This document shows positions 45,060-54,294 of a stretch of 64,000 bases of DNA, piece by piece (the first letter of the stretch is position 1; every line of letters begins with the position of its first letter). Under the pieces are notes generated by a model. It saw only the letters and a list, made by a program, of their open reading frames with translations, did not search any database and had not been told where the DNA came from. Origin of the DNA: Bog-159 sp963818855 (GTDB taxonomy: Bacteria > Acidobacteriota > Terriglobia > Bryobacterales > Bryobacteraceae); assembly GCA_963818855.1 (NCBI GenBank), contig CAWFUH010000011.1, positions 496,001 to 560,000 of the forward strand, given 5' to 3'. Both the position numbers and the translations under genes were made by a program.

Positions 45060-45477
45060 GGCGGAGGGCAGCGGTGGCCTCGCGGTGGCATTTCAGACAT
45101 AGCGTGCGCATGTTGGCGAGATCGCATTCGCCGCCGCCTTCGGCCACCGGCAGGATATGATCCGCATCCCACAAATGCCGGCGCCAGCCCCAATCTTTCT
45201 CGAACCGGCGGCGCGCGGTGTAGTCCAGCTTCCGTTTGTCTTTGCGCAAGGCTTCCGTATCGAGGCCGCACTGCGCGCACACTCCGCGATCGCGCAGGAA
45301 CACTTGTTCGCGCAGGTAGGCGGGATCGGTGCGCAGTTTCCATTCGTGCACGCAGCGGGCGGAGCAGAAGGTGAAGCGTCCCTTGGGGACCGCTCCGTGG
45401 CACCAGCGACAGCCTTCGGTGCGGCGACCTGTGCGCCGGGTCACCCATCCGCCGGGTCGTGCGCGGCGCGTGCTCAC
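44980..45477 (-). CDS. HNH nuclease, ZRANB3-like, duplicate copy
   Basis: GTG 45477 overlaps the stop of the truncated pheT copy, as in the intact pheT-HNH arrangement. The protein has an N-terminal zinc finger (CRWC ... FCSARC), then LRTDPAYLREQVFLRDRGVC-AQCG and the HNH core HLWDADHILPVAEGGGE with C-L-K-C-H at the end. Compared with the other copy there are 7 changes over about 138 aligned residues, none in the metal or HNH residues. The C-terminus differs (LRLRAAHTADGPQK...) because this copy extends 80 bases into the methyltransferase gene on the other strand. Confidence 0.75.
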   Translation of the reverse strand: MSTRRARPGGWVTRRTGRRTEGCRWCHGAVPKGRFTFCSARCVHEWKLRTDPAYLREQVFLRDRGVCAQCGLDTEALRKDKRKLDYTARRRFEKDWGWRRHLWDADHILPVAEGGGECDLANMRTLCLKCHREATAALRLRLRAAHTADGPQKSTAGSRPSHNPR

Positions 45478-46164
45478 AGCCGCAGTTCGTAGCCCTGCGC
45501 GCGCATGCCATCGATCAGACGGGCGCGCGTCTCGCCCACCTCTTCGGAAGACAACGTGCGCTCCGCCGATCCAATCGTCAGCCGGAAAGATACGCTTTTG
45601 GCCCCTTCCGCGAGAGGCGGCCCGGCATACTGGCGCTGGTATTCGATCGATTCGAGGAGCGGCCCGGCGAGCGCCGCCAGTTTGGAGCGCAGGTCGCCCA
45701 CGAGTTCCCGGTCGCGCGCCACTACGGAGAGGTCGAAGGCGCTCGAAGGGTATCGCCGGATGGACGTGTAGCGGAGCTCTTTGGGCGCGGCGGCGCGCAC
45801 GGCGGTGAGATCCAGATCGAGCATAGCGGTGCGGCCCTCGCTGAGGGCGGGATGCAATTCGAAGAGGCGCCCTGCCAGCGCGCCGCACCAGTGGATTTCC
45901 GCCGCGCGGGCCGGGTGCTCGTAGGGCATGGCGGCGCAGGGATGCGTTTCGGCGCCGGGCATCAGGCACTCGGCGGCGCGCTTCATCTCAGACAGGCCCG
46001 CGGCGCCATCGCCATCCTTGTTATATATCGCCGCAGCCAGATGCGGAATCTCGCACGGCAAACCTTGCGGCTGCTTGTGGATCTCGCGGCCGATCTCGAA
46101 AATGCGGAACGCGTCGAAGTGTTTGCCGTTCTCGAGCACGTTGGCGCGCAGTTCCGGCAGCAGC
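45061..46164 (-). repeat. Duplicated segment, copy 1 (HNH + pheT 3' part)
   Basis: Matches about 50495-51595 over its whole length with the same gene order and strand. Homology on the pheT side ends at ...GGCAGCAGC (46164 here, 51595 there). There the sequence changes directly into the copy of the methyltransferase 3' end. Confidence 0.85.
45474..46164 (-). pseudogene. Truncated pheT copy (C-terminal 231 residues)
   Basis: From LLPELRANVLEN to the stop it aligns with residues about 533-763 of the intact PheT: the last part of the core and the C-terminal anticodon-binding (FDX-ACB) domain (SIRRYPSSAFDLSVVARDRE ... GMRAQGYELRL). I count 12 amino-acid differences and no frameshift or stop. The open frame continues upstream into antisense methyltransferase sequence, giving a possible 278-residue chimera, but no proper start or ribosome site is evident. 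It has no EMAP or B5 domains, so it cannot replace PheT. It may be only a relic, though strikingly preserved. Confidence 0.8.
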
Positions 46165-46543
46165 ATATTTTCCCCGCTGCGGCGCGCGTGGAGGCGTTGC
46201 GCCGATTTGCGCGCCTGGTATCGCCCCAGGGGAAGGTCTTCATCGACGTAAACCATCGCTACAATGCGCGCCATTACGGCATGCTCGCGACGGCTGGGCG
46301 CTTTCTGCACGATCGCTTATCGGCGGCGGGTAGGCACGGCGACGTGCAGGTCACTTGGAATATTGACGGGTATGTGTGCGCCACCAGCGGGCACGTCTTC
46401 ATAAAACCGGAGTTCGCGACCCTGTGCCGGGCCGCCGGCCTGCGCATCGAGAAACGATTTATCGTGGATTATGCGACGGGCGCACTTCAGCGGTGGATCT
46501 TTGCGGGCCACCTGCTGTACATGCTCCGCCGCTCGCTTTATTG
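46164..46543 (+). pseudogene. Methyltransferase 3'-end copy (no start)
   Basis: Corresponds to 44685-45059. It reads ARVEALRRFARLVSPQGKVF, then IDVNHRYNARHYG and DYATGALQRWIFAGHLLYML, ending TGA. About 25 of 122 residues differ from the complete gene, more than for the pheT copy. The SAM-binding half is missing. Its 5' side is joined to the truncated pheT at 46164. Confidence 0.8.
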
Positions 46544-47875
46544 AACCGTGAAGCTCTCCTTAGTGGTGAATGTGCCGCCCGGCGTAGTCACGGTAATCGG
46601 ACCGGAAGTCGCTCCGGCCGGAACGGTCGCGTAGATGTAATTCGATCCGCTGTTGTTCACCTTCTCCGATGGCACGCCGTTTAAGGCTACCTGGGCCGAG
46701 AGCAGGTTGTTGCCCCAGATGCGGACCGAGGTTCCGGCCGGACCCGCTTGGGGCCCGAAGCGCAGCGGCCAGGGCCGCGGCTTGGGGAGGCCCGCGTCCA
46801 GGGCGAAAACCGTACCAAAGCCCGCGCCGCCGGCGTGCGCGATGCCGTAGAGCAGACCGTCACTGCCCTGAATCAGCCATCCCGGGGGAAGGCCGTCCTG
46901 TTCCCCCATCTGGTAGACGCTCTCGAATTGACCGGACTTAGTCACGCGGAAGATGTAAGCCAATCCGTTATCTGTTTGGGCGACACCCCAGAGATTGCCG
47001 TCGCTCGCTTCAACCAGCGAGAGCGGGCCATGCGGGCTACGTCCTGCACCAAACGAATACAGCAGCGTGTACTCGCCGCTAAGCGTGAGCTTATAGATCA
47101 TACCCGTGCCATTGGCGCCGCCGGTGAAGGTCGCCCCGTACATGTTGCCGTCGGCGGCCTGGATAAGCGGCGCGGGCCACGACTGGAAAGTGCCGGCCGG
47201 AAAAGTGTAGAGGTTAGTAATTGTCCCCGAAGGAGTCAGACGAAAGAGATAGCCGATGGCGCCGCCAGCGAGCGGCTCTACGACGCCATAGTAGTTGCCG
47301 TCTGTCGCGTAGAGTACGTTCTGCGTGCGGTCGGTGCTGGGGAACATTGCGACGGTCTCGATGGCGCCGTCCATATCGCACGTGAAGACGCCCCAAGCCC
47401 CCTGAGACATGTTGATGCCGACGCCGAGGAGCCGGCCATCCGGAAGATTCTGAATTGGTATCGGAACTATGTTGCCCAGCACCTGTGTCTGCTTACTGCC
47501 GGGAGTGGAGGAGACCGAGAACATATCATCGACAGGGCCGATCGAGCTCACATAGTTACTGGCATAGAATCGCCCGTTCGATCCACTAACCAGGAGGGAC
47601 TGAAAGTTCTCTCCGTTGGGGACAAATCCCAATATGGTCCAGACCCCGCTGGATGTTATCGAGAAAGCCACCTCCGGCCCGGACCCCGAGATCGAGTAGA
47701 AAACACCGGGGGAGCCCTCGAAGATGCCGCCGGGTTGGTCAAATCCCTGGATATCATAAATGACGCGGAATGCGGGCTGGATCGCCGCTGATAGCAGACC
47801 GGCCGCCAGCGCACATAGGGCGAGCGCCAGGCAGAAGCGAATAACACGGTCGTATGTTGCACGAGTCGAACGCAT
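46538..47875 (-). CDS. Secreted propeller (GloVer-type tandem repeats) with C-terminal IPT/TIG domain
   Basis: A 445-residue protein. After a signal peptide (residues 1-32, LALALCALAAGLLSAA) come repeats of the pattern 'L-x-x-x-x-D-G-N-x-Y-G-x-x-x-x-G-G-x-x-G-x-G-x-x-Y-x-L' (QAADGNMYGATFTGGANGTG, EASDGNLWGVAQ, QGSDGLLYGIAHAGGAGFGT). The last 90 residues form an IPT/TIG fold (AGPAGTSVRIWGNNLLSAQ ... VTTPGGTFTTKESFTV). Typical of large acidobacterial secretomes; role unknown. Part of the 3.9-kb block found only in copy 2 of the duplication. Confidence 0.8.
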   Translation of the reverse strand: MRSTRATYDRVIRFCLALALCALAAGLLSAAIQPAFRVIYDIQGFDQPGGIFEGSPGVFYSISGSGPEVAFSITSSGVWTILGFVPNGENFQSLLVSGSNGRFYASNYVSSIGPVDDMFSVSSTPGSKQTQVLGNIVPIPIQNLPDGRLLGVGINMSQGAWGVFTCDMDGAIETVAMFPSTDRTQNVLYATDGNYYGVVEPLAGGAIGYLFRLTPSGTITNLYTFPAGTFQSWPAPLIQAADGNMYGATFTGGANGTGMIYKLTLSGEYTLLYSFGAGRSPHGPLSLVEASDGNLWGVAQTDNGLAYIFRVTKSGQFESVYQMGEQDGLPPGWLIQGSDGLLYGIAHAGGAGFGTVFALDAGLPKPRPWPLRFGPQAGPAGTSVRIWGNNLLSAQVALNGVPSEKVNNSGSNYIYATVPAGATSGPITVTTPGGTFTTKESFTVQ

Positions 47876-47919
47876 AAGTAGATCCTTAGTTAAATTATGG
47901 CTTGGGATTGGTTACGTTC

Positions 47920-50317
47920 TCAGTGGCCGGAGTATACCAGAACTCCGGAACACTGGGTGCCTGTACAGTCGGCGGAGGGTCCGCCGGTCATGTTGATGCC
48001 GAACGTGGGAATATAGACATACCCGTTAGCGACGGTGGGCTCTGCGAATATGGAGACCGCTCCTTTCGTGAGAGAGAAACTGCTGCTGCTATCGCAGAGG
48101 CTGTCAGTGTTGCTGCACCACTGGAGGCTCACGCGTTCCGCATCGTAGGCCAGCAGGGTGCCTTCATTCCCGCTTCCCTCGGTGATGGTGGCCAGCGCCC
48201 AAACGAGTCCGCCGCTGCCGTTGTTTGACGTCACGGTGAGCGCCCCACCTGGATTCTGAACCGCGGTTCCCACGGGGTAGGCGTCGCGAATGGGCGACAC
48301 AAAGTAGCCTGAGTATTGGAAGGTCGCGGGCACCGTACAGGTCGACGGGAAAGCGTTGTTGATCGTCAGCGATGTGCCGGAGGGATTGACGCCCGTGATT
48401 ATCGGGCAGCTCGAGCCCGAGCAACCGCATGCGATCAGCGTGTCGCCTGGAACCACCAGCGAGGTGAAACAGTTCGTGAACTGCGTACACGTACCGTTGA
48501 ATGTGACGGTCGTCGAGCCGGTCGTCCAGGTGATGTCAGGCGTGCCCGCGGGCGGCGTCACGGCGGTCGTACCATCGGATATCTGAAGCGCGGCCATGCG
48601 TTCGCCGTTAGGCCACACGTAGAGCTTATGGGGAGATCCCTGCTGATAGAACGCCAGGTTTGTTATGCGGTGGCAGCTATCGTCGGATTCCTGATTGCTA
48701 CAGGGCGCGAGGTTCGCTACGAAGGGAAAAACGTCGCCCGGGTCGCCTGTTTGCGCTCCCGCTTTGCCACCCAGGGATTGGGCGATGGCCGGATAGCATT
48801 CGGAGCTGGGATCCCCGCACAGGTTGCCGACCGTCAGCAGATACCCGTAACCGGCCTTGTCGACGGTGACTGCCCTCCAGATGCCGAGGGGGTCTTGCAG
48901 CACCAGGATGCCGCTGACGGCCATGTCGAAGTCGTTCTCGTTCATGCCTCCAAACGTGTTGTTGGTCGAGCCGATGGGTTCCTGAACGGGAACCCCGCCT
49001 TTTGGCGTGAAGTACTGCGTTGGCGCGGCATCGTAACCGCTGGAGGACACCGTGAAGTCCATGACGCTCTGCGCCCAGTTCTGAATAGGGTTCAACAGGG
49101 TCGCGCCGTCCGACTCGTACTGCTGGAAAGCGCCGTTGCCCGCGCCGAAGAGGGCGTGGGATACGCCGCTTAGGGTCACAGCGGCGCCGCCCTCACCGGA
49201 CATCCACACCCCCGCGGCATGCCCGCACCAGTTGGCGGCGGTGTGATAGCCGGTCACGATGCAGGTGGTGCCGCCACTACCGGTGCTTGGACTGCAGGAG
49301 GTGGGCCCGCAGGAACAAGTAGGGCTGCACGACGTCTTGTCGGTATTGCTTCCCGAACTGTCGGAGGTGCCTTTGGTGGATGTCGAGAAGATGAATTTTT
49401 GGTTGAGATTGCTGTCGTAGGCCATGATCCAGCCGTGGTAGGGGTCGTGATTCTCGGAGACGGTGCCGAACCCGAATCCGAAGTAGATGAGCGGGCTGGT
49501 GGGAGCGCCGGAAACGCTTACCTCCAGTAGTGCGGTGCGCTGGAGTTCCTCCCACCCGGTGAATGGTATGCATGATGTCCCCGTGGGGCAAGGGGGAGTG
49601 GTGGTGGTCACGTTATCCGCTCCCAACGAACCGGGCACAGTGCCGCCGATCTTCCGCTGCGTTTGGCTGGTTACCAGGTCGTACCCGGTGGTGAGATCAA
49701 TTTTGTGAACAAACCAGGTCTGATTGCCCCGTCCTCCGGCGCTTTGGCACAAGCTGGTAAGGTACGCGACGGGTGCGGAGCCGGTGTTGTCGATTACCGG
49801 GGTTGCCACGATACCGGCGAATGGCAGGCCGGCAGTGCCCAGTCCGCTAGTGGATGGGGTACTGCCGGGGCCGCAATCGTCGATGTAGAAGTAGTTGGTT
49901 TGGTTGGCCGTTCCGGAGGCCTGGTTTCTGCTCCAGATCAGTGGGTTGGTGACGTTATCGTCGGCGTTGAAGGCGTAGAGGCCGCCGCCGATGGTCGCGA
50001 CGAGCAGCAGGTCGCACGGAGAGGAGCAGTTGTTGAGGCTGGCGGAGACCCGGACCCAAAGTGGTTGGGCAAACACCGCATTGAGGTTACTTCCTGGCTG
50101 CGCCAGGTCTACCAGGAACGGATTGGCGGTTTTGATTGTGCTCGCCACGGTGCCTGAAATCAACACGCTTTCCTGCCCGTTATATCCCTGCCGCGTGTTG
50201 CCGTAGTGGGCGGTTAAGACGTTTGGCTGCGCGCATGCGGGGGGGGGCCAGTCCAATGAGGGCGACGGCGGCGATAGCCTTCGCCAGAGTAAGTGCTCGC
50301 GTAAAACTTCGGTGCAT
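47920..50317 (-). CDS. Secreted PQQ-like propeller protein, frameshift in C9 at 50239-50247
   Basis: A large exported protein of about 798 residues. ATG 50317 with a GGAGGAG ribosome site begins MHRSFTRALTLAKAIAAVAL, a signal peptide, and joins the main frame (ACAQPNVLTAHYGNTRQGYN) if the run of nine C on the coding strand (nine G at 50239-50247 on the plus strand) is eight. The mature part is rich in glycine, serine, threonine and cysteine pairs. It has blade-like segments LLLVATIGGGLYAFNADDN, VTVDKAGYGYLLTVGNL and LLAYDAERVSLQWCSN, as in PQQ-type propellers. Adjacent to the preceding gene by 44 bases; probably cotranscribed. Confidence 0.7.
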
Positions 50318-50455
50318 GCTCTCCTCCGAGTGCCGGTCAGGTTATCCCAGCGCGGCCCGTACACAATCTAAGTTATGATGCACTGATTCCGCCAGGCCGT
50401 CAAGTAAATTCGTGTAAAGTGCTGGCGGGATCGGTACGGGTTTAGAGTAACTGTG

Positions 50456-50908
50456 TTAAGTCCTTGTTACATTAGCGGTGGGTTTTCGCCTCCGCAGTGC
50501 GGCAGTAGCTTCGCGGTGACACTTCAAACACAGCGTGCGCATGTTGGCGAGGTCGCATTCGCCGCCGCCTTCCGCCACCGGCATGATATGATCCGCATCC
50601 CACAAATGCCGGCGCCCGCCCCAGTCTTTCTCGAACTGGCGGCGCGCGGCGTAGTCCAGTTTGCGCTTGTCCTTGCGCAGGGCTTCGGTGTCCAGGCCGC
50701 ATTGCGCGCAGACGCCGCGATCACGCAGGAACACGTGTTCGCGCAGGTAGGCGGGATCGGTGCGCAGTTTCCATTCGTGCACGCAGCGGGCGGAGCAGAA
50801 GGTGAAGCGCCCCTTGGGGACCGCGCCGTGGCACCAGCGGCACCCTTCGGTGGGGCGACCTGTGCGCCGAGTCACCCATCCGCCGGGTTGTGCGCGGCGC
50901 GTGCTCAC
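50456..50908 (-). CDS. HNH nuclease, ZRANB3-like, in the pheST operon
   Basis: A 150-residue protein. GTG 50908 overlaps the pheT TGA (GTGA). Zinc finger: C23, C26, C38 and C42. After LRTDPAYLREHVFLRDRGVC comes a second cysteine pair (C67, C70), then the HNH: DADH (H107), E113/C118, N122, C127 and H131. This series resembles the C-terminal HNH domain of the eukaryotic DNA-repair protein ZRANB3 and its stand-alone bacterial relatives. A role in nicking or repair is possible but not shown. Coupling to phenylalanyl-tRNA synthetase is unexplained. Confidence 0.8.
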   Translation of the reverse strand: MSTRRAQPGGWVTRRTGRPTEGCRWCHGAVPKGRFTFCSARCVHEWKLRTDPAYLREHVFLRDRGVCAQCGLDTEALRKDKRKLDYAARRQFEKDWGGRRHLWDADHIMPVAEGGGECDLANMRTLCLKCHREATAALRRRKPTANVTRT

Positions 50909-51595
50909 AGTCGCAGTTCGTAGCCCTGCGCGCGCATGCCATCGATCAGACGGGCGCGCGTCTCGCCCACCTCTTCGGAGGACAGCGTCCGCTCCGCCGA
51001 TCCAATCGTCAGCCGGAAAGATACGCTCCTGGTACCTTCTGCGAGAGGCGGCCCGGCATACTGGCGCTGGTATTCGATCGATTCGAGGAGCGGCCCGGCG
51101 AGCGCCGCCAGTTTGCCGCGCAGGTCGCCCACGAGTTCCCGGTCGCGAGCCACTACGGAGAGGTCGAAGGCGCTCGAAGGGTATCGCCGGATGGGCGTGT
51201 AGCGCTGCTCTTTGGGCGCCGCGGCGCGCACGGCGGTGAGATCCAGATCGAGCATGGCGGTGCGGCCCTCGCTGAGCGCGGGATGCAATTCGAAGAGGCG
51301 CCCCGCCAGCGCGCCGCGCCAGTGGATTTCAGCCGCGCGGGCCGGGTGCTCATACGGCAGGGCGGCGCAGGGGTGCATTTCGGCGCCGGGCATCAGGCAC
51401 TCGGCCGCGCGCTTCATTTCAAACAGACCCGCGGCGCCGTCGCCATCCTTGTTATATATCGCCGCGGCCAGATGCGGAATCTCGCAAGGCAAACCTTGCG
51501 GCTGCTTGTGGATCTCGCGGCCGATTTCGAAAATGCTGAACGCATCGAAGTGTTTGCTGTTCTCGATCACGTTGGCGCGCAGTTCCGGCAGCAGC
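50495..51595 (-). repeat. Duplicated segment, copy 2 (HNH + pheT 3' part)
   Basis: Matches 45061-46164. The lower boundary is near 50495, where the HNH C-terminus changes; beyond it lies the 3.9-kb propeller block absent from copy 1. Confidence 0.85.
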
Positions 51596-53196
51596 GACAT
51601 GCGCAGCAGCGACTGGTTGGGTGCGATGGGATTGGCCACCGTGACGTGATCGGCCGGATGCATGCCGAATGCGCGCGCGTCGGCTTCCGCCACGAACGAG
51701 TAGTTGTAGACTTCGGTGAATCCCCGGTCCTGGAATATGGCCCGCACGCGGCGCTCGAACCCGCGTTCTTCGTTGGCGGGCGGGACAGTGGTGAGCACGG
51801 CGGGCGGCTGGGGCGCGATCGAGTCATACCCGATCATGCGGCCGACTTCCTCCACCAGATCGTCCTTCACGGAAACATCTTTGGTCGCGCGCCAGGAAGG
51901 CACGGTGACAGAAAAGACGCCAGGCGCCACTGCGGAGACACCGAACGCCAGCCGTTCCAGGATATCGCACACTTCGTCGGGGCTGACCTGTTTGCCGAGC
52001 TTGCGCACCAGCCAGTCCATGGGCAGCCGAATGGGCGGTGGCGGCGCGCTGGGCCGGTACTGATCCGCCAGCCCGCCTACCAGGCGGATGCCGGGCGAGA
52101 GTTCCTGCAGCAGGGCGACGGCCCGCGCCAGGCCGCGTACGGTGTTGGCCGGATCTTGCGATTTTTCGAAGCGCATGGAAGCGTCGGTACGCAGCTTCAG
52201 CCCGGCGGAGGTGCGGCGTACGCTGCCGGCGTTGAAGCAGGCGCTTTCGAGCACGATGCGGGTGGTGCCGTCGGCAATGGCGCTATGCATGCCGCCGATC
52301 ACGCCGGCCAGCGCCACCGCGCCGTCTGCGTCGGCGATCACCAGGTTCGATGGACCCAGCGTGAATTCCTGTTCGTTCAACGCCAGCAGGTATTCGTTTT
52401 CGCTTGCGCGGCGGATGAAAATGGTATCGCCGTGCAGCAGGTCGCGATCGAAGGCGTGCATGGGCTGCGCCAGTTCGGACATGATGTAGTTGGTCATGTC
52501 CACCACGTTATTAATGGGGTTCAGGCCGATGGCCGTGAGCCGATACTGGAGCCACGCGGGCGACGGCTGCACGGTGACGTTGTCGAACACCAGCGCGCTG
52601 TATCGCGGGCAGAGGTCGAAATCTTCGATAGCTACGCCGATGGCCGCCGGTCCGGCCGGGACGAGCGACGCGTCCACGGGATCGCGCAGCGGCTTTCGCA
52701 AGATCGCCGCGACCTCGCGCGCCATGCCGTAGTGGCCCCACAGGTCCGGGCGATGCGTGATGGATTTGTTGTCGATCTCGATGATGCTGTCGGGCGCGCA
52801 GCCATCGATGGCGTCCGTTTCGAGGATACCGGCGGTGTCGCGGTTGATGCCCAACTCCGCGCCGCTCGCCAGCATGCCATCGCTTTCGATGCCGTGGATC
52901 GTCTTCCTGCCCACCGGGACGTAGACGCCGGCCATGCCGGGGCGGCAGTTGGGCGCGCCGCAGACTACCACCTTCTCGCCATAGCGGCTGGTTTGAATGG
53001 CCGCCTTCACTGCGTGGCTGCCGGCGATCGGGTCGACCGATACGACGCGTGCGGCGCAGGCTTCCGCCAGCAATTCGCCCGTCTCCTGGATGCCCTCGCA
53101 TTCGGCGGTGCGCATGGTGATGAGGCGCTCCAGTTGGCGGGCGGGGGTATCCAACTCCGGGACGTAATCGCGAATCCAGTTATATGAGAATTTCAT
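50905..53196 (-). CDS. pheT: Phenylalanyl-tRNA synthetase beta subunit
   Basis: Complete at 763 residues. Order of domains: N-terminal KFSYNWIRDYVP, EMAP-type tRNA-binding domain (about 45-150, VVCGAPNCRPG), B3/B4-like editing region (shortened), B5 domain (about 380-450, LPMDWLVRKLGKQVSPDEV), catalytic-like core, C-terminal FDX-ACB anticodon domain (about 670-763). Together with PheS it charges tRNA-Phe and edits mis-charged Tyr. ATG 53196 lies 21 bases after the pheS stop. The last third is duplicated at 45474-46164. Confidence 0.95.
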   Translation of the reverse strand: MKFSYNWIRDYVPELDTPARQLERLITMRTAECEGIQETGELLAEACAARVVSVDPIAGSHAVKAAIQTSRYGEKVVVCGAPNCRPGMAGVYVPVGRKTIHGIESDGMLASGAELGINRDTAGILETDAIDGCAPDSIIEIDNKSITHRPDLWGHYGMAREVAAILRKPLRDPVDASLVPAGPAAIGVAIEDFDLCPRYSALVFDNVTVQPSPAWLQYRLTAIGLNPINNVVDMTNYIMSELAQPMHAFDRDLLHGDTIFIRRASENEYLLALNEQEFTLGPSNLVIADADGAVALAGVIGGMHSAIADGTTRIVLESACFNAGSVRRTSAGLKLRTDASMRFEKSQDPANTVRGLARAVALLQELSPGIRLVGGLADQYRPSAPPPPIRLPMDWLVRKLGKQVSPDEVCDILERLAFGVSAVAPGVFSVTVPSWRATKDVSVKDDLVEEVGRMIGYDSIAPQPPAVLTTVPPANEERGFERRVRAIFQDRGFTEVYNYSFVAEADARAFGMHPADHVTVANPIAPNQSLLRMSLLPELRANVIENSKHFDAFSIFEIGREIHKQPQGLPCEIPHLAAAIYNKDGDGAAGLFEMKRAAECLMPGAEMHPCAALPYEHPARAAEIHWRGALAGRLFELHPALSEGRTAMLDLDLTAVRAAAPKEQRYTPIRRYPSSAFDLSVVARDRELVGDLRGKLAALAGPLLESIEYQRQYAGPPLAEGTRSVSFRLTIGSAERTLSSEEVGETRARLIDGMRAQGYELRL

Positions 53197-53217
53197 TTGC
53201 CTGTTTGCGCGGCGGTC

Positions 53218-54240
53218 TCAAAACTGGTTCAGAAATCTGAGATCGCCGCTCTGGAGCAGCCGGATATCGTCGATGGCGTAGCGCATCATCGCCAAGCGGG
53301 TGAGGCCCAGGCCGAAAGCGAAGCCGTTCCACTCGTCGGGATCGATGCCGCTCATACGCAGCACGTTGGGATTCACCAGCCCGCAGGGTAACAGCTCCAC
53401 CCAGCCGCTCTGCTTGCAGACCGCGCAGCCGGCGCCGCCGCAGATGAGACATTGAATGTCCAGCTCGAATCCGGGTTCGACGAAGGGAAAGTAGCCCGGC
53501 CGCAAACGCACGGTGACTTCGCGCTTGAAGATGGCGCTGAGCAGCGTCTTCATGAAGTAGATGAGATGCGCGACCGACACGTCGCGATCGATCATCATGC
53601 CTTCGAGCTGATAGAAGGTGTGCTCGTGGGAGGCATCCACGTTTTCGTTGCGGAACGCGCGGCCCGGCGCGATCATGCGCAAGGGCGGACCCAGGCGCTC
53701 CATGCCGCGCACCTGCACCGGCGAAGTGTGGGTCCGCAGCAGATTGCCGTCGCTCAGCCAGAAGGTGTCCTGCATGTCGCGCGCGGGATGGTCCGCGGGG
53801 ATATTCAGCGCGTCGAAATTGTGATATTCGTCTTCCACTTCGGGGCCATCCAGGACAGCGAAACCGAGTGAGACAAAGAGGTCCTCGATTTCGGATTGGA
53901 TCTGGGTGACGGGATGCAAATGGCCCATGGGCGCGCCGGGCGCGGGCAGGGTCAGATCCAGCCACTCGGCCTTGAGGCGGGTGTCCAGGGCTTCCGCGTC
54001 GAACTGGCGGCGGCGGGTATCGTCGGCCGATTCCAGCTTTTGTTTGACGGCATTCAGCAGCTTGCCGACGCGCGCGCGGTCCTCGGGCGCGAGCTTGCCC
54101 ATGTCTTTGCTGACCTGCGTGAGCGCGCCTTTGCGGCCGAGCACTTCGATGCGCACCTGCTCCAGATCGTTGGGGGAGCGGGCGGCTTCAATGCGGGCCA
54201 GCGCGGCGGATTCCAGGTCCGACAATTGTTGCTCGAGCAT
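53218..54240 (-). CDS. pheS: Phenylalanyl-tRNA synthetase alpha subunit
   Basis: A 340-residue class II synthetase subunit. It has an N-terminal coiled coil (about 1-85), then the catalytic domain: motif 1 region HPVTQIQSEIEDLF, HTSPVQVRGM, motif 2 RNENVDASHEHTFYQLEG and motif 3 GFAFGLGLTRLAMMRY. A four-cysteine insertion CLICGGAGCAVC, known in some bacterial PheS, is also present. First gene of pheS-pheT-HNH; the ATG 54240 lies about 55 bases from the divergent murI gene, so the promoters must be between them. Confidence 0.95.
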   Translation of the reverse strand: MLEQQLSDLESAALARIEAARSPNDLEQVRIEVLGRKGALTQVSKDMGKLAPEDRARVGKLLNAVKQKLESADDTRRRQFDAEALDTRLKAEWLDLTLPAPGAPMGHLHPVTQIQSEIEDLFVSLGFAVLDGPEVEDEYHNFDALNIPADHPARDMQDTFWLSDGNLLRTHTSPVQVRGMERLGPPLRMIAPGRAFRNENVDASHEHTFYQLEGMMIDRDVSVAHLIYFMKTLLSAIFKREVTVRLRPGYFPFVEPGFELDIQCLICGGAGCAVCKQSGWVELLPCGLVNPNVLRMSGIDPDEWNGFAFGLGLTRLAMMRYAIDDIRLLQSGDLRFLNQF

Positions 54241-54294
54241 CGCGAATTTTTATTCTAACTTAGTGGGGCTGCGCCACAATTGTAGAATGAAAAT

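Noticed and set aside
45459..46544. Plus-strand open frame that spans antisense pheT copy and methyltransferase copy
   Set aside because: First two thirds are antisense to pheT; only the last 120 residues are methyltransferase-like, and there is no proper start.
50890..53187. A 765-codon open frame on the plus strand opposite pheT
   Set aside because: It is antisense to a fully conserved pheT; long antisense frames are a by-product of high GC. No motif recognised.
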